A stretch of DNA of 37,225 nt from Aestuariivita sp. (GCA_026710045.1 JAPORU010000128.1:1-37225); one strand, 5' to 3'; positions 1-8,413 are shown, counted from the first letter of the stretch. A program made the numbers and translations. Notes: a model not told the origin generated them from the sequence alone.

Positions 1-1405
1 CCTTTGCGGAAGGATTTGCCGGGTGCGGTTGCCATTTCGAAGCTCCTCATTCGCCGGCGCCGGTATATCGGCAGTCGAAATGGCTTTGCCAACCCCAGTA
101 TATAATTCCCTTATGAAAGGGGAACTAAGCATACTCTTCACGGTTGATCTGTTCAATGAAGGGATCGATATTCCAAACGTCGATACAATACTCCTGCTGC
201 GACCCACAGAAAGTGCTACCATATTTCTTCAGCAACTTGGACGAGGGTTACGATTATGCGCGAACAAGACCGTCTTGACCGTTCTCGACTTAATTGGCCA
301 AGTTCATAAAGATTATCGCTACGACATTCGTTATCGTGCGTTAATCGGTGGCATTTCCCGACAGATCCAGAGTGCGATTCAATCAAACTTTCCTCGTCTC
401 CCACCTGGATGCGCTATCAAACTTGATCCTATCTCGAAAGAGATTGTTTTGGACAATCTGCGATCTTCGGTGCGGAATGCCCGGCAGCATCTTGTTCAAG
501 ACTTAAAGGCGCTCGGCCACAATACACGACTCAGCAAATTCCTACAGCAGACGACCTACGATATCGATGAGATTTATTCGAAGCCCAGTCAATGGCATTG
601 CTTTACCGAGTTGCGCCAACGCGCGGGGTTTGATCAACCGAACGCCCCACAATCCTTTCTGAAACGAATCGGCAGACTGATACACGTCGATGATGAAGAG
701 AGGCTTGAAGCGTGGCTTCATCTGCTGGAATCGGAAGACACTGTCTTCAATACGGTGTTACCAAGACGCTCCGCACAATTGAAGCTCATGTTATTTTCAA
801 TCTTCAGCGATCAAAACCAACCCATCAGCACAGCCACTCATCTATTACCGCAACTACGTCATCATCAACATTTACGCCATGAAATAATCGATCTTCTACG
901 CTTTCTCCTAAACCGAATTCGATCGCTTTCTTCACCGATATCGTTCGCAAGAGACATACTGATCAGAACACACGCGACCTACTCGCTTCAAGAGATTTCC
1001 GCAGCCTACAACATCCTTGATCGAAACGGACGATTGTTAATTCCTCGAGAGGGCGTTTTCTGGCACAAGAAAACAAAAACGGATATCCTTTTCGTGACAC
1101 TCGACAAATCGGAGCGCGATTATTCCGATACCACCAACTACAATGACTATGCGATCTCTCCAACCCTCTTTCACTGGGAATCTCAAAATAACACGTCTCC
1201 GACAACACCAACTGGCCAACGTTACATTCAGCAAGGAGAAAGCGATACAAATGTCATATTGTTCGTCCGAGAAGGCAAGAAAGACCAGCGAGGCGAAACC
1301 ACTCCCTACCTGTGTCTCGGTCCAGCGGACTACGTTAACCACAAGTCGGAACGTCCAATAAAAATAATGTGGAAACTCAAAAACCCGATGCCAAACTGGC
1401 TCTGA
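1..1405 (+). CDS. SF2 DEAD/DEAH helicase, C-terminal part with DUF3427-type region (partial at left edge)
   Basis: The reading frame is open to the left edge, so the N-terminal helicase domain with Walker A and B lies outside the window. The visible part starts in the second RecA-like domain: the TVDLFNEGIDIP segment is helicase motif V-like, and FLQQLGRGLR is motif VI with the arginine finger. The following 330 or so residues have no motif I can name. The FNEGIDIP and LRPTES-FLQQLGRGLRL pattern is typical of the DUF3427-containing helicases often found in mobile or defence contexts. The protein ends naturally at 1405. The first usable GTG is at 23, but homology-like sequence continues through it, so it is not the true start. 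It lies about 200 bases upstream of hslV on the same strand. The substrate, DNA or RNA, is unknown. Confidence 0.8.
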   Translation, partial: LCGRICRVRLPFRSSSFAGAGISAVEMALPTPVYNSLMKGELSILFTVDLFNEGIDIPNVDTILLLRPTESATIFLQQLGRGLRLCANKTVLTVLDLIGQVHKDYRYDIRYRALIGGISRQIQSAIQSNFPRLPPGCAIKLDPISKEIVLDNLRSSVRNARQHLVQDLKALGHNTRLSKFLQQTTYDIDEIYSKPSQWHCFTELRQRAGFDQPNAPQSFLKRIGRLIHVDDEERLEAWLHLLESEDTVFNTVLPRRSAQLKLMLFSIFSDQNQPISTATHLLPQLRHHQHLRHEIIDLLRFLLNRIRSLSSPISFARDILIRTHATYSLQEISAAYNILDRNGRLLIPREGVFWHKKTKTDILFVTLDKSERDYSDTTNYNDYAISPTLFHWESQNNTSPTTPTGQRYIQQGESDTNVILFVREGKKDQRGETTPYLCLGPADYVNHKSERPIKIMWKLKNPMPNWL

Positions 1406-1608
1406 CAACGCGCACGATCCATTGCAGGTTAACCAAATGATTCATCGTGTCACTATCTTATTCTTTATATTCAAACTTCTTTCCTATATGTCTGAGAGGT
1501 TAAATTCGGTGGCGCCATGCAAGGATTTCGACCCTTCAAGCTACAACCGTGTCTAACTTACAGGATCATGGTGCTTTGCACCGGTTTCCACTCTAATCGT
1601 TCAAGGAG
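1406..1608. other. Intergenic region upstream of hslV, no gene seen
   Basis: About 200 bases separate the helicase gene from hslV. I see no confident promoter, terminator or RNA gene. Around 1520-1550 there is a short palindromic patch (AAGG-ATTTCGAC-CCTT) with a loosely T-arm-like look, but no cloverleaf can be built around it. Confidence 0.5.
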
Positions 1609-1614
1609 ATGTCT

Positions 1615-2172
1615 GTGACCGACAACGCATTTCCAGGTTGGCACGGCACAACCATTATCGGCGTCAAGAAAGGCCCTGACGTCATCATAGCCGGCGATGG
1701 TCAGGTATCGCTGGGGCCAACAGTCATCAAGGGTACGGCGCAAAAAGTGCAGCGTCTGTCGCCCGGCGGTTTTGATGTTGTCGTCGGCTTTGCCGGATCG
1801 ACAGCCGACGCCTTTACCTTGCTGGAACGACTTGAAGCCAAGCTTGAGGCAAAACCGGGTCAGCTGGCGCGGGCCTCGGTCGATCTGGCAAAGGACTGGC
1901 GCACCGAGAAATTCCTGCAACGACTTGAGGCAATGCTTCTCGTATCGGACGGCTCACAACTCCTGGTCATCACCGGAGCCGGAGACGTACTTGAGCCTGA
2001 ACATGATGTCGCCGCAATTGGTTCTGGTGGAAACTTCGCTCTCGCAGCCGCCCGCGCGCTCATGGACAGCGATAAATCCGCAGAGGACATTGCGCGACGC
2101 GCAATGGCGATTGCAGCCGATATCTGCGTCTATACCAATGATACACTCACCCTCGAGAAAATCTCTCAATGA
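1615..2172 (+). CDS. hslV: ATP-dependent protease subunit HslV (ClpQ)
   Basis: HslV is the threonine peptidase of the cytoplasmic HslUV protease, a double hexameric ring that degrades unfolded and regulatory proteins fed by the HslU ATPase. The N-terminal [10 protein letters not shown] junction exposes the catalytic threonine after removal of a short propeptide. GDGQVSLG and the glycine-rich [16 protein letters not shown] segment are characteristic of the family. The length, about 185 residues, is normal. An ATG at 1609 directly abuts the AAGGAG Shine-Dalgarno at 1603-1608, leaving no spacer. The in-frame GTG at 1615 is six bases from that site and is the more likely start, giving [14 protein letters not shown]. 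The stop overlaps the next gene's ATG (ATGA), so the genes are coupled. hslU lies one gene downstream. Confidence 0.96.
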   Translation: MTDNAFPGWHGTTIIGVKKGPDVIIAGDGQVSLGPTVIKGTAQKVQRLSPGGFDVVVGFAGSTADAFTLLERLEAKLEAKPGQLARASVDLAKDWRTEKFLQRLEAMLLVSDGSQLLVITGAGDVLEPEHDVAAIGSGGNFALAAARALMDSDKSAEDIARRAMAIAADICVYTNDTLTLEKISQ

Positions 2173-3215
2173 TCAATCGCGATACACTCAAGGCCGCGCT
2201 TGACGCGGGCATCATCACCGAATTGCAAGCATCCTCGCTCGAAAAGCTATCGATATCAAGACAGGAAGCTCGATCCAATCTTTCTGTCGTTGACGAACCT
2301 TTTGAGATTTTCAGAGGATTCAACGAGATTTTCATCGTTGTCGGACTCGGTATCCTCGCAATGGGTTGGTACGTTCTTATTGCGGTCGTCGCCAACTTCA
2401 ACAACATTCCAACACTGTGCCTTTTCAGTGCCATTCCAATTTGGTTGCTGTCCGAGTACTTCATTCGGCAGCGGCGCATGCTTGCCCCCGCCATCGCCCT
2501 CGCGCTACTCTTTTCCGCTAATGCAGCGTCTGGTTTTGTTGCCCAGTTCGCCCAAGTATTCATGATCGCTCAACAAGATTATTCGAGCTTGTTGCTCCCC
2601 TTCGGGCTGACAATAATATCGCTCACCATATTCTGGTGGCGCTTTGCCGTCCCGTTCTCTATGATGCTCATTGCACTCAGCATCTTCAGTTTTGCTCTAT
2701 TGCTGACCGTTGTCCAGACAGACGTTCCTCTAACGACGACGAACCTCTTCCATCTGTCTGGTCGGGGCCCCTTTGCATGGGTCACAATCATCTTCGGCGC
2801 TTTCTCTTTTATAGCGGCCATGTGGTTTGACATGTCCGATCCGCATCGCGTAACGCGTCGCTCAGCTCAAGGATTTTGGCTCCATCTGGTTGCCGCCCCT
2901 GCACTGGTCAATCCAATCGCTCTGAGCCTGATCGAGCAAGACACATTTGTGAGCAACGTCACCCTCCTTATCGTCCTGCTCTTGTTCTCGATAATCGCCG
3001 TTATCATTAACAGACGTTCGTTCCTGATCGCAGCCGCATCATACTGCGTTGCCCTTTGCTTTGTCGTCTTTGACAACGCATCCACCGGACTCATCCTCCT
3101 GTCTCTTGGAACGCTATTGGTGGTCTTTGGAGCGGCCTGGGAACGCATACGATCGCGCGTTCTCGCGCTCTTTGGTCCGATCCTCCCTCTTGATCGTCTT
3201 CCACCCTCTACTTAG
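2169..3215 (+). CDS. Multi-pass membrane protein, DUF2157-like
   Basis: This is a 348-residue protein of unknown function. A soluble N-terminal segment of about 50 residues ([26 protein letters not shown]) resembles the short helical head of DUF2157 membrane proteins. It is followed by about ten hydrophobic segments, starting at [20 protein letters not shown] and ending with [22 protein letters not shown]. The start overlaps the hslV stop by four bases and the stop is nine bases before hslU, so it sits within the hslVU operon. The family assignment rests on the head-plus-many-helices pattern only. No catalytic or transport motif is visible. hslV and hslU are normally adjacent, so this insertion suggests either a lineage-specific passenger or a membrane partner of the protease. 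Confidence 0.75.
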   Translation: MINRDTLKAALDAGIITELQASSLEKLSISRQEARSNLSVVDEPFEIFRGFNEIFIVVGLGILAMGWYVLIAVVANFNNIPTLCLFSAIPIWLLSEYFIRQRRMLAPAIALALLFSANAASGFVAQFAQVFMIAQQDYSSLLLPFGLTIISLTIFWWRFAVPFSMMLIALSIFSFALLLTVVQTDVPLTTTNLFHLSGRGPFAWVTIIFGAFSFIAAMWFDMSDPHRVTRRSAQGFWLHLVAAPALVNPIALSLIEQDTFVSNVTLLIVLLLFSIIAVIINRRSFLIAAASYCVALCFVVFDNASTGLILLSLGTLLVVFGAAWERIRSRVLALFGPILPLDRLPPST

Positions 3216-3224
3216 GGAAATATA

Positions 3225-4514
3225 ATGACAACTCTCACTCCAAGCGAAATCGTCGCTGAACTGGATCGCTACATTATCGGCCAAAAAGAGGCCAAGCGTG
3301 CGGTCGCCGTTGCCTTGAGAAGTCGTTGGCGGCGCAAACAACTGCCCGATGACCTTCGCGAAGAAGTCTATCCCAAGAACATTCTGATGATCGGTCCAAC
3401 AGGTGTCGGAAAAACAGAGATCAGCCGTCGGCTTGCCAAGCTCTGCAACGCGCCGTTCATAAAAGTTGACGCTACCAAATTTACCGAAGTCGGTTATGTG
3501 GGCCGTGACGTCGACCAGATCATTCGAGACCTGATGGACGCGGCCGTCAAAGACACCCGAAAGATCATGCGACGAGAAGTCATGCCGGCGGCGGTAGCCG
3601 CCGCAGAAGACCGGATAATTGACGCACTTGCCGGCAAGGACGCTCGCCCGTCGACACGAGAGAAATTTCGTGAAAAACTCGCCGCCGGTGAGCTCGATGA
3701 CACGATAATCGACCTGAAGGTTCGTGACAAACCTCCGAAGATACCGATTATCGAAAGTTCCGAAATGAACATAACGCTCGCTGATATGTTTGGAAAAGCG
3801 TTCAAAGATCGCACGGTCAACAAGAACGTCAGGGTTGGCGATAGCATCAAGATGTTAGTCGATGAAGAATCCGATAATCTCCTTGATGATGAGTCCGTCA
3901 ATCAATCCGCCGTTCAACTGGCCGAACAAAACGGTATCGTCTTTATCGATGAGATCGACAAAGTTTGTGGACGGTCCGAGACGGACGGTCGTCATGTCAG
4001 TCGCGAGGGAGTGCAGCGTGACCTACTGCCTTTGATTGAAGGAACAACCGTGTCAACGAATTATGGCACGGTAAAGACTGATCATATCCTCTTTATTGCA
4101 TCGGGGGCGTTTCACTTCTCAAAACCGTCGGATCTTCTCCCCGAATTGCAAGGGCGGCTCCCTATCCGCGTTAACTTACGCGCTCTCACGGAGGAGGATT
4201 TCGTCCGCATCCTCACAGAAACCGTTAACGCCTTAACGCTCCAATATAGTGAACTGCTCGCAACTGAAGGAGTTACAGTCTCTTTTACGGATGATGGCAT
4301 CACCAAGTTGGCACACATGGCCGCTCAAGTGAATCAGAACGTAGAGAATATTGGAGCAAGGCGCCTCTATACAGTTATGGAACGCATTTTCGAAGATTTA
4401 TCGTTTTCGGCACCTGAGCGAAAGGGCGAGTCTGTCACGGTGAACGCCGAGTTTGTCGAAGAGAATCTAGGAGAATTTGTAAACGCCGCCGATATCAGCC
4501 GCTATGTGCTGTAA
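3225..4514 (+). CDS. hslU: ATP-dependent protease ATPase subunit HslU (ClpY)
   Basis: HslU is the hexameric AAA+ unfoldase that recognises, unfolds and threads substrates into HslV. Walker A is GPTGVGKT at residues 57-64, the pore loop is GYVG at 90-93, and Walker B is FIDEID around 240-245. Between them lies the family-specific intermediate (I) domain, rich in charged helices. The C-terminal end, ADISRYVL, matches the conserved tail that inserts into HslV to activate it. At 429 residues the length is normal. It starts at an ATG preceded by an AGGGA-like ribosome site. It is the last gene of the hslV operon, and immediately downstream the conserved backbone is interrupted by the accessory island. 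Confidence 0.97.
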   Translation: MTTLTPSEIVAELDRYIIGQKEAKRAVAVALRSRWRRKQLPDDLREEVYPKNILMIGPTGVGKTEISRRLAKLCNAPFIKVDATKFTEVGYVGRDVDQIIRDLMDAAVKDTRKIMRREVMPAAVAAAEDRIIDALAGKDARPSTREKFREKLAAGELDDTIIDLKVRDKPPKIPIIESSEMNITLADMFGKAFKDRTVNKNVRVGDSIKMLVDEESDNLLDDESVNQSAVQLAEQNGIVFIDEIDKVCGRSETDGRHVSREGVQRDLLPLIEGTTVSTNYGTVKTDHILFIASGAFHFSKPSDLLPELQGRLPIRVNLRALTEEDFVRILTETVNALTLQYSELLATEGVTVSFTDDGITKLAHMAAQVNQNVENIGARRLYTVMERIFEDLSFSAPERKGESVTVNAEFVEENLGEFVNAADISRYVL

Positions 4515-4539
4515 AGGTCCATATTTTCGAATTGCAAAT

Positions 4540-5060
4540 CTCTGCTACGGATCCTGTTGAGGATGAATCTGAGCGGGAGACGTTTTCGTTTCTTCCCGGG
4601 GAACCGATCGAATAGTGCCGCGTGAGTCCTGGAAACAGGCCCGAACAGAGCAGGCGGGTCACCTGGCAGAGGTTGCGCTCAAGCTTGGCGCTCTCGATAA
4701 GTGCCTGAAACGGGGACCCGATGGAAAGCACCGGCGCCTAGCCTTCAAAAAGACTGGTGCAATGGTTGACGGGAATGGAGACGGAGCTCAGGACAGCTTT
4801 GCGACATCCCAAGGATCTGGAACGGTGGGGTGCACGCGCCCAATCTGCTATGATCTCTTTGTCCGGTCGAACCCCAAAGAGGCTCCGGGTGGTTCTGGTG
4901 GACTGGCCCTTGGTGGATGCACGGATGCTGGAACGGCTCACAAGCGTCAGCCGTCATGCGATCCAGAGGAACCCGTCTCTGGATGAAGAAGCAGCTTATT
5001 CGTAAAGTGACAGCGCCACTTTCAGATGTGACAGATTGTCGTGCAAGGGATCTATGACCT
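4540..5060 (+). pseudogene. Decayed RHE_PE00001-family (DUF1612, helix-turn-helix) gene
   Basis: Protein-like pieces of one family follow each other in different frames. A fragment at about 4543-4616 ends in a stop (FLPGEPIE). A second, from about 4618, contains HLAEVALKLGALDKCLKRGPDG. A third, at 4757-5005, contains TELRTALRHPKDLERW, LSGRTPKRL and DWPLVDARMLERLTSVSRHAIQRN. After a shift near 4990 the last piece continues as KQLIRKVTA. From memory of the family, RHE_PE00001 proteins carry the same run of segments, with a C-terminal helix-turn-helix ending in a LIREVTG-type motif. The gene is broken by at least two frameshifts or stops. In alphaproteobacteria this family is common on plasmids and mobile regions, so it suggests the island's left side arrived by transfer. 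The assignment is by recalled similarity, not by search. Confidence 0.6.
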
Positions 5061-5090
5061 TCCTTTGGGTGGTCATATAAATTGACCAAT

Positions 5091-5107
5091 GATTGCACGG
5101 ATTGCAC
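5091..5107 (+). repeat. Short direct repeat GATTGCAC x2
   Basis: GATTGCAC occurs at 5091-5098 and again at 5100-5107, a nine-base period, about 200 bases upstream of the peptidase gene. It sits next to a TTGACC hexamer at 5082-5087, with CATAAT at 5107-5112. It may be a promoter or activator site, but this is weak. Confidence 0.35.
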
Positions 5108-5139
5108 ATAATGTGAGTTTGCATTGATGATTACAGGTC

Positions 5140-5159
5140 GCTACAATTAGCTACAATTA
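5140..5159 (+). repeat. Tandem decamer GCTACAATTA x2 upstream of the peptidase operon
   Basis: Two exact, adjacent copies of GCTACAATTA occupy 5140-5149 and 5150-5159. Each contains TACAAT, a good match to a sigma-70 -10 element. A TTGCAT at 5119-5124 lies 17 bases before the first. This could be a regulatory duplication in the leader of the 5308 gene, or chance. Confidence 0.5.
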
Positions 5160-5307
5160 GATGTCGGATTGACGAATGGCATGCTACCGATTGTGGGCTG
5201 TATCACTTGTACAAAAAATCTTGGAAAGCGTTTTCAAATTGAAGGTGAGGAAAAACGCAAGAACAGTAATCAAGTTGCTTGGCTGAAGTGACAAGGGATG
5301 AACAACG

Positions 5308-6843
5308 ATGAGTGACGATCTTAGAGAGTTTTCGACGGGCGGATATACATGGCTCGTGATCGACAGCCCTGATGACTATAACCGACTGACTGAGATTCTG
5401 GACGATCCGTTCGAGCCTGAAGCGATCGCGCGGAAGCTGAAAAACAATATTTCAGAAGAAATCAGTGGTGTTCTTATCGAACATGATTACATCGACAAGG
5501 ACTACAGGAGTACCTTTTACAATTTCTATGCAAAAATGGGACGGCCTTATCGGCAGGATTGCGTCAGACTGCACTTCTTTGACAAGGATGTGCGTTTTAG
5601 CGATTCCCCCTTGGACCTGAAAAGTCCTGATGACAGGCTCGAAGATCACTACTTCGGGTATGTGGTGTTGCGGCCGACGATCACGGCAACCCTCGGCCGG
5701 TCGTTGCTCTCTCCACGCGCGCGGGTCGGTGCGCAGGGTGTCGCTATTCAGACCTGCCATAAGATTCACCTGATGGGATACACACTGTCGGTCCAGGGTT
5801 TCCCATCGATGGCGCAGCATGTGGATATCGCAGTGTGTGCACATGTGGCGTGCTGGGCTATCCTCCGACACTACAGCGAGCAGAATACACAGCATCGGGA
5901 GTTTCTGTTACATGACATTACGATGCTTGCGAAGCCGTTTGACCCTGGGGGACTGACACCGTCATTCGGCCTGAACCTGTATGAAGCAGAGCGGATTTTT
6001 CAGGCCGCAGGTTGTTATCCGCTGATGATTGCAAGGGAATGGGATACGAACAAAAATGAATGGGTCAATGATGACCGATTTTTCGCACAGCTGCTCAGTT
6101 ACTTGGATTCGGGTTTTCCATTGTTCGTATCGTTACAGAGCGAGGCGATGGGGAACGAAGGCCATGCCATCGTGCTTGCAGGCTATGATTGGCGCAATGA
6201 TCGGGCGAAGTCCGATGAAGATATCTCTCATGTATGGTCACGGGTGAACAGTCTGCTTGCGGTCGATGACAACCTGTTACCTTACAGTTCCGTGGTAGTC
6301 ATGGACAGCATGAAGTCGAATGAGGATATCAAGAACTATACTGCGGAGGATTTTGACGCATTCATCGTCCCGTTACCGGACAAGATCTTCTACCCTGCCC
6401 AAGCCGTGGAGACATTTTCGCGTGGTATCATGTGCCGGATCTTGAAGACGATGTTGAATTTGCCGACAGAAGACACGCTATTGCGACGGTATTTTTTAAC
6501 CACTGTGTCAGAACTAAGATGTTTTTCACGGGATCATGTCTCGCAATTCGGCGATGTGTTGACGGATCTGCTCATGCGTCTGAAGACAACGCAGTTCCTC
6601 TGGGTGATTGAGTATGCAACCGAGAAACAGTGGTGTGCTGGGCATATTGCAGCACGGGTCATACTGGATGCCAGTGCAAGCCGAAAAGACGAACAACCGA
6701 TCTGGTTGTGGCACACCCATGATCTTGCGTTCGTTTTCGACCGGTCTTCGGCGGTACCGAAGGCGCAGGTAATTCAACTTGAACGGCCTGCAAGTACGCC
6801 ACTTAGTCGTATGGAAACCAATCTGCGATCTGTGCGCTTTTGA
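5308..6843 (+). CDS. Papain/C39-like cysteine peptidase, accessory island
   Basis: This 511-residue protein has no family I can name with certainty, but its middle looks like a papain-fold cysteine peptidase. Gln170 is followed by VCAHVACWAIL with Cys177 and Cys182. GHAIVLAGYD supplies His286, and VVMDS supplies Asp333, giving a C39-like Gln-Cys-His-Asp order. Cys177 fits C39 spacing, while Cys182-Trp resembles papain. Residues 1-150 and 360-511 show no motif I know. There is no signal peptide or membrane segment, so it is probably cytoplasmic. It starts at an ATG nine bases after AAGGGA (5293-5298). A small basic gene follows within 51 bases, probably in one operon. The E1-E2-Ubl operon 860 bases downstream suggests a protease role in a ubiquitin-like or defence system. 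This is inference from neighbourhood. Confidence 0.6.
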   Translation: MSDDLREFSTGGYTWLVIDSPDDYNRLTEILDDPFEPEAIARKLKNNISEEISGVLIEHDYIDKDYRSTFYNFYAKMGRPYRQDCVRLHFFDKDVRFSDSPLDLKSPDDRLEDHYFGYVVLRPTITATLGRSLLSPRARVGAQGVAIQTCHKIHLMGYTLSVQGFPSMAQHVDIAVCAHVACWAILRHYSEQNTQHREFLLHDITMLAKPFDPGGLTPSFGLNLYEAERIFQAAGCYPLMIAREWDTNKNEWVNDDRFFAQLLSYLDSGFPLFVSLQSEAMGNEGHAIVLAGYDWRNDRAKSDEDISHVWSRVNSLLAVDDNLLPYSSVVVMDSMKSNEDIKNYTAEDFDAFIVPLPDKIFYPAQAVETFSRGIMCRILKTMLNLPTEDTLLRRYFLTTVSELRCFSRDHVSQFGDVLTDLLMRLKTTQFLWVIEYATEKQWCAGHIAARVILDASASRKDEQPIWLWHTHDLAFVFDRSSAVPKAQVIQLERPASTPLSRMETNLRSVRF

Positions 6844-6893
6844 CAGGAATATCGGATGACGACCGTATCAGGGATGCAAATTAGGAGGAACTT

Positions 6894-7115
6894 ATGAGCA
6901 AGAAACCGAATGATGATCTTTGTAGGGCAGACGCTACAGCGTTCAAAAAGGACATTCTGAAAGAATACGCAAAAGCGATGAAGACGCAGACGATTCCGGA
7001 GATTGAACGGGAATTCAGGAAGAACGAAATTCGGGCTGCAGAATTGCGATTTTCACCAAATTCAGCCTCAAGGCGTCAAAAGGACGTTGCGGCAAAACAG
7101 AAGAAAAACGCGTAA
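6894..7115 (+). CDS. Small basic protein, 73 residues, partner of the peptidase gene
   Basis: This is an unrecognised small protein, rich in lysine, arginine and glutamate, and probably helical (KKDILKEYAKAMK, EIEREFRKNEIRAAELRF). It has no signal peptide and contains one cysteine. A strong Shine-Dalgarno, AGGAGG at 6883-6888, lies five bases before the ATG. This is the best ribosome site in the island and argues that the gene is real. It lies 51 bases after the papain-like peptidase and is convergent with the XRE gene. It could be a substrate, inhibitor or adaptor of the peptidase. No function can be assigned. Confidence 0.65.
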   Translation: MSKKPNDDLCRADATAFKKDILKEYAKAMKTQTIPEIEREFRKNEIRAAELRFSPNSASRRQKDVAAKQKKNA

Positions 7116-7151
7116 GGCGGAATACTCACTCTGAGATCGCTCGCGTGGAGG

Positions 7152-7511
7152 CTAGCGGTCGTCACTTTGGCGTCTGAAACGGTCATAGGCGGCCTTGATG
7201 ATGGTTTCCAACGCATCGGCACCAGCATGGTCGAGGTTCGGGTCTTCACGGAGGAGCTTGGAAACCATCGCTATTGGCTCGCGGATGCGCTTGGGCGTGG
7301 ACGTGAAATCGACGGGATCAAGCCCTGACCAAGCTGATAATGCGGTAAGGCTGGCAGCATCAGGTTGCCGACCGTTCGACATTCGGGACAAGGTCGTCTG
7401 AGAAACACCGGTCTGGTCGCTCACCGTTTTCCAAGTCATATCTCGCGCTTTCACCGTGGTACTGAGCGCCGCATAAAAGGCCGGAAAATCAAATTGGGTA
7501 CGTCGAGTCAT
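7152..7511 (-). CDS. XRE-family helix-turn-helix regulator
   Basis: This is a DNA-binding repressor-like protein of about 119 residues. The helix-turn-helix is WKTVSDQTGVSQTTLSRMSNG, with the recognition helix in SQTTLSRM, followed by PDAASLTALSAWSGL, which is typical of XRE proteins. The C-terminal third is helical with no enzymatic motif. A GTG at 7520 gives a longer form, but the ATG at 7511 has a GGTG-type ribosome site at suitable spacing and is preferred. The gene is divergent from the ubiquitin-like operon across a 190-base intergenic region that contains two near-identical palindromes. It is therefore the obvious candidate regulator of that operon and of itself. Confidence 0.85.
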   Translation of the reverse strand: MTRRTQFDFPAFYAALSTTVKARDMTWKTVSDQTGVSQTTLSRMSNGRQPDAASLTALSAWSGLDPVDFTSTPKRIREPIAMVSKLLREDPNLDHAGADALETIIKAAYDRFRRQSDDR

Positions 7512-7620
7512 GCTACGCACCTAAAAAGTGCATGAGAAGTGGAACGGCTAGGATTAGTTCCCCAAGCTGACGGTGCTGCTGTGGTTGTCTGCATGAGTTG
7601 TCCTTAAAATTATTGATCAA

Positions 7621-7638
7621 AATTGCGAAATAGCAATT
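7621..7638. promoter_or_regulatory. Operator-like inverted repeat 1 (ATTGC-N6-GCAAT)
   Basis: AATTGC and GCAATT flank GAAATA as perfect inverted arms. The core ATTGC-N6-GCAAT is the same as in the second palindrome at 7663-7682. The repeat overlaps the putative -35 hexamer TTGACA (7637-7642). It is a likely binding site for the divergent XRE protein. Confidence 0.7.
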
Positions 7639-7667
7639 GACATTCTGTTTTACAAGTCTCATATATT
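7637..7667 (+). promoter_or_regulatory. Putative sigma-70 promoter of the ubiquitin-like operon
   Basis: A perfect TTGACA -35 hexamer lies at 7637-7642. TATATT at 7662-7667 (five of six matches) is the best -10, although the 19-base spacing is long. CATATA at 7660-7665 gives 17 bases. Both elements are covered by the palindromes, which fits repression by occlusion. The expected transcript start is near 7675, just before the first gene's ribosome site (AAGGAG, 7690-7695). Confidence 0.55.
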
Positions 7668-7682
7668 GCTTATAAGCAATAT
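7663..7682. promoter_or_regulatory. Operator-like perfect 20-bp palindrome 2
   Basis: ATATTGCTTATAAGCAATAT is an exact palindrome. It carries the same ATTGC-N6-GCAAT core as the repeat at 7621-7638, and their centres are 43 bases apart, about four helical turns. It overlaps the -10 region of the putative promoter. This is strong evidence for a dimeric repressor site, probably for the divergent XRE protein. Confidence 0.8.
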
Positions 7683-7703
7683 GATGTTGAAGGAGCAATT
7701 TTT

Positions 7704-8012
7704 ATGGCGATAAATTCTACAGTAAGCCAGGGCGGTGACGACGGGGTTGTAAGGACTGCGGAAGATCTTGGCGCAAAACTGAAAAAGATTGAGATTGAAG
7801 TCAACAGCAAGAAAATTCAGATGCCGGAAGGATTGGCATCAGGACTGGAAATCAAACAGGCTGCGATCGGGCAAGGCGTCAGCATAACCGTGAAGTTCGT
7901 ATTACAGCAGGAAATGCCAAACGGTACCGATAAGGTCATTGGTGACGATGACAAGATTGAAATCCGCGCGCACCTGAGCTTCACAGCCATTGCACCGGAT
8001 GACAATAGCTGA
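7704..8012 (+). CDS. Multiubiquitin-type ubiquitin-like protein (single domain)
   Basis: This is a 102-residue protein with the pattern of the bacterial multiubiquitin domain. It has a beta-hairpin start KKIEIEVNSKKIQMPEG, then the diagnostic SGLEIKQAAIGQG, a strand ITVKFVLQQ, and the loop VIGDDDKIEIR before the last strand. Family members I recall carry T/SGLEIK-LAG and I-DDD-V-L at the same places. Residues 1-25 form a linker. The protein ends IAPDDNS, with no diglycine, so any conjugation would need C-terminal processing or a non-glycine terminus. There is one domain, not a tandem array. It is the first gene of the operon, with AAGGAG eight bases before the ATG, and its TGA overlaps the next ATG by one base. 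It is probably the modifier that the JAB-E1 protein activates. Confidence 0.8.
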   Translation: MAINSTVSQGGDDGVVRTAEDLGAKLKKIEIEVNSKKIQMPEGLASGLEIKQAAIGQGVSITVKFVLQQEMPNGTDKVIGDDDKIEIRAHLSFTAIAPDDNS

Positions 8013-8413
8013 TGCGGGACATCGGTGTGAAAGCAAATATTTACGAAGCGATTGAGGAGCTAAAGCGTGCCTTTCCCTCTTCGGAGTTCACGGTGAACGA
8101 GGACCAAGAGGGAGGAGCCTATGTGATAGTCGAGCACGTACTCATTGGCGCACGCTATGAACCCGAACAGTCTTGGCTGGGAGGCCACATTCCTGCTCAG
8201 TATCCTTATGCTGACATTTACCCGGTGTTCATGGACGCTGCGGTTCGCCGCCGCGACGGGATCGGTTTTGAGGCTCCGATCACGGAAGGACATAATTTTC
8301 GCGGACGCGCGGCAATCCAGATTTCCCGGCGTAACAACCGAATACAGAATTCCGGTCAGACAGCTGTAGCCAAATTCCTGAAGATTGTTGATTTTCTGGA
8401 GAACATGCCATGA
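8012..8413 (+). CDS. E2/UBC-like protein (Prok-E2_E type), no cysteine
   Basis: This is a 133-residue protein with features of the bacterial E2-like family found beside multiubiquitin genes. GGHIPAQYPYADIYPVFM corresponds to the proline-rich E2 core strand, followed by GHNFRGRAAIQISRRNN and the closing helix AVAKFLKIVDFLE. Inspection of the whole translation shows no cysteine, so classical thioester transfer is impossible. Ser105, in ISRRNN, sits where relatives I recall have a conserved SR motif, and is a candidate for an oxyester intermediate. This is inference. It is translationally coupled at both ends: TGATG with the Ubl gene and ATGA with the E1 gene. Its role would be to pass the activated Ubl to a target, or it may be a catalytically altered scaffold. 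Confidence 0.78.
   Translation: MRDIGVKANIYEAIEELKRAFPSSEFTVNEDQEGGAYVIVEHVLIGARYEPEQSWLGGHIPAQYPYADIYPVFMDAAVRRRDGIGFEAPITEGHNFRGRAAIQISRRNNRIQNSGQTAVAKFLKIVDFLENMP

Noticed and set aside
1510-1560. Possible tRNA or tmRNA end upstream of hslV
   Set aside because: A T-arm-like patch exists, but no acceptor stem or anticodon arm can be formed.
4615-4986. 123-residue plus-strand ORF as an intact gene
   Set aside because: Only its first third resembles the RHE_PE00001 family. The match continues in another frame from 4757, so it is part of a pseudogene.
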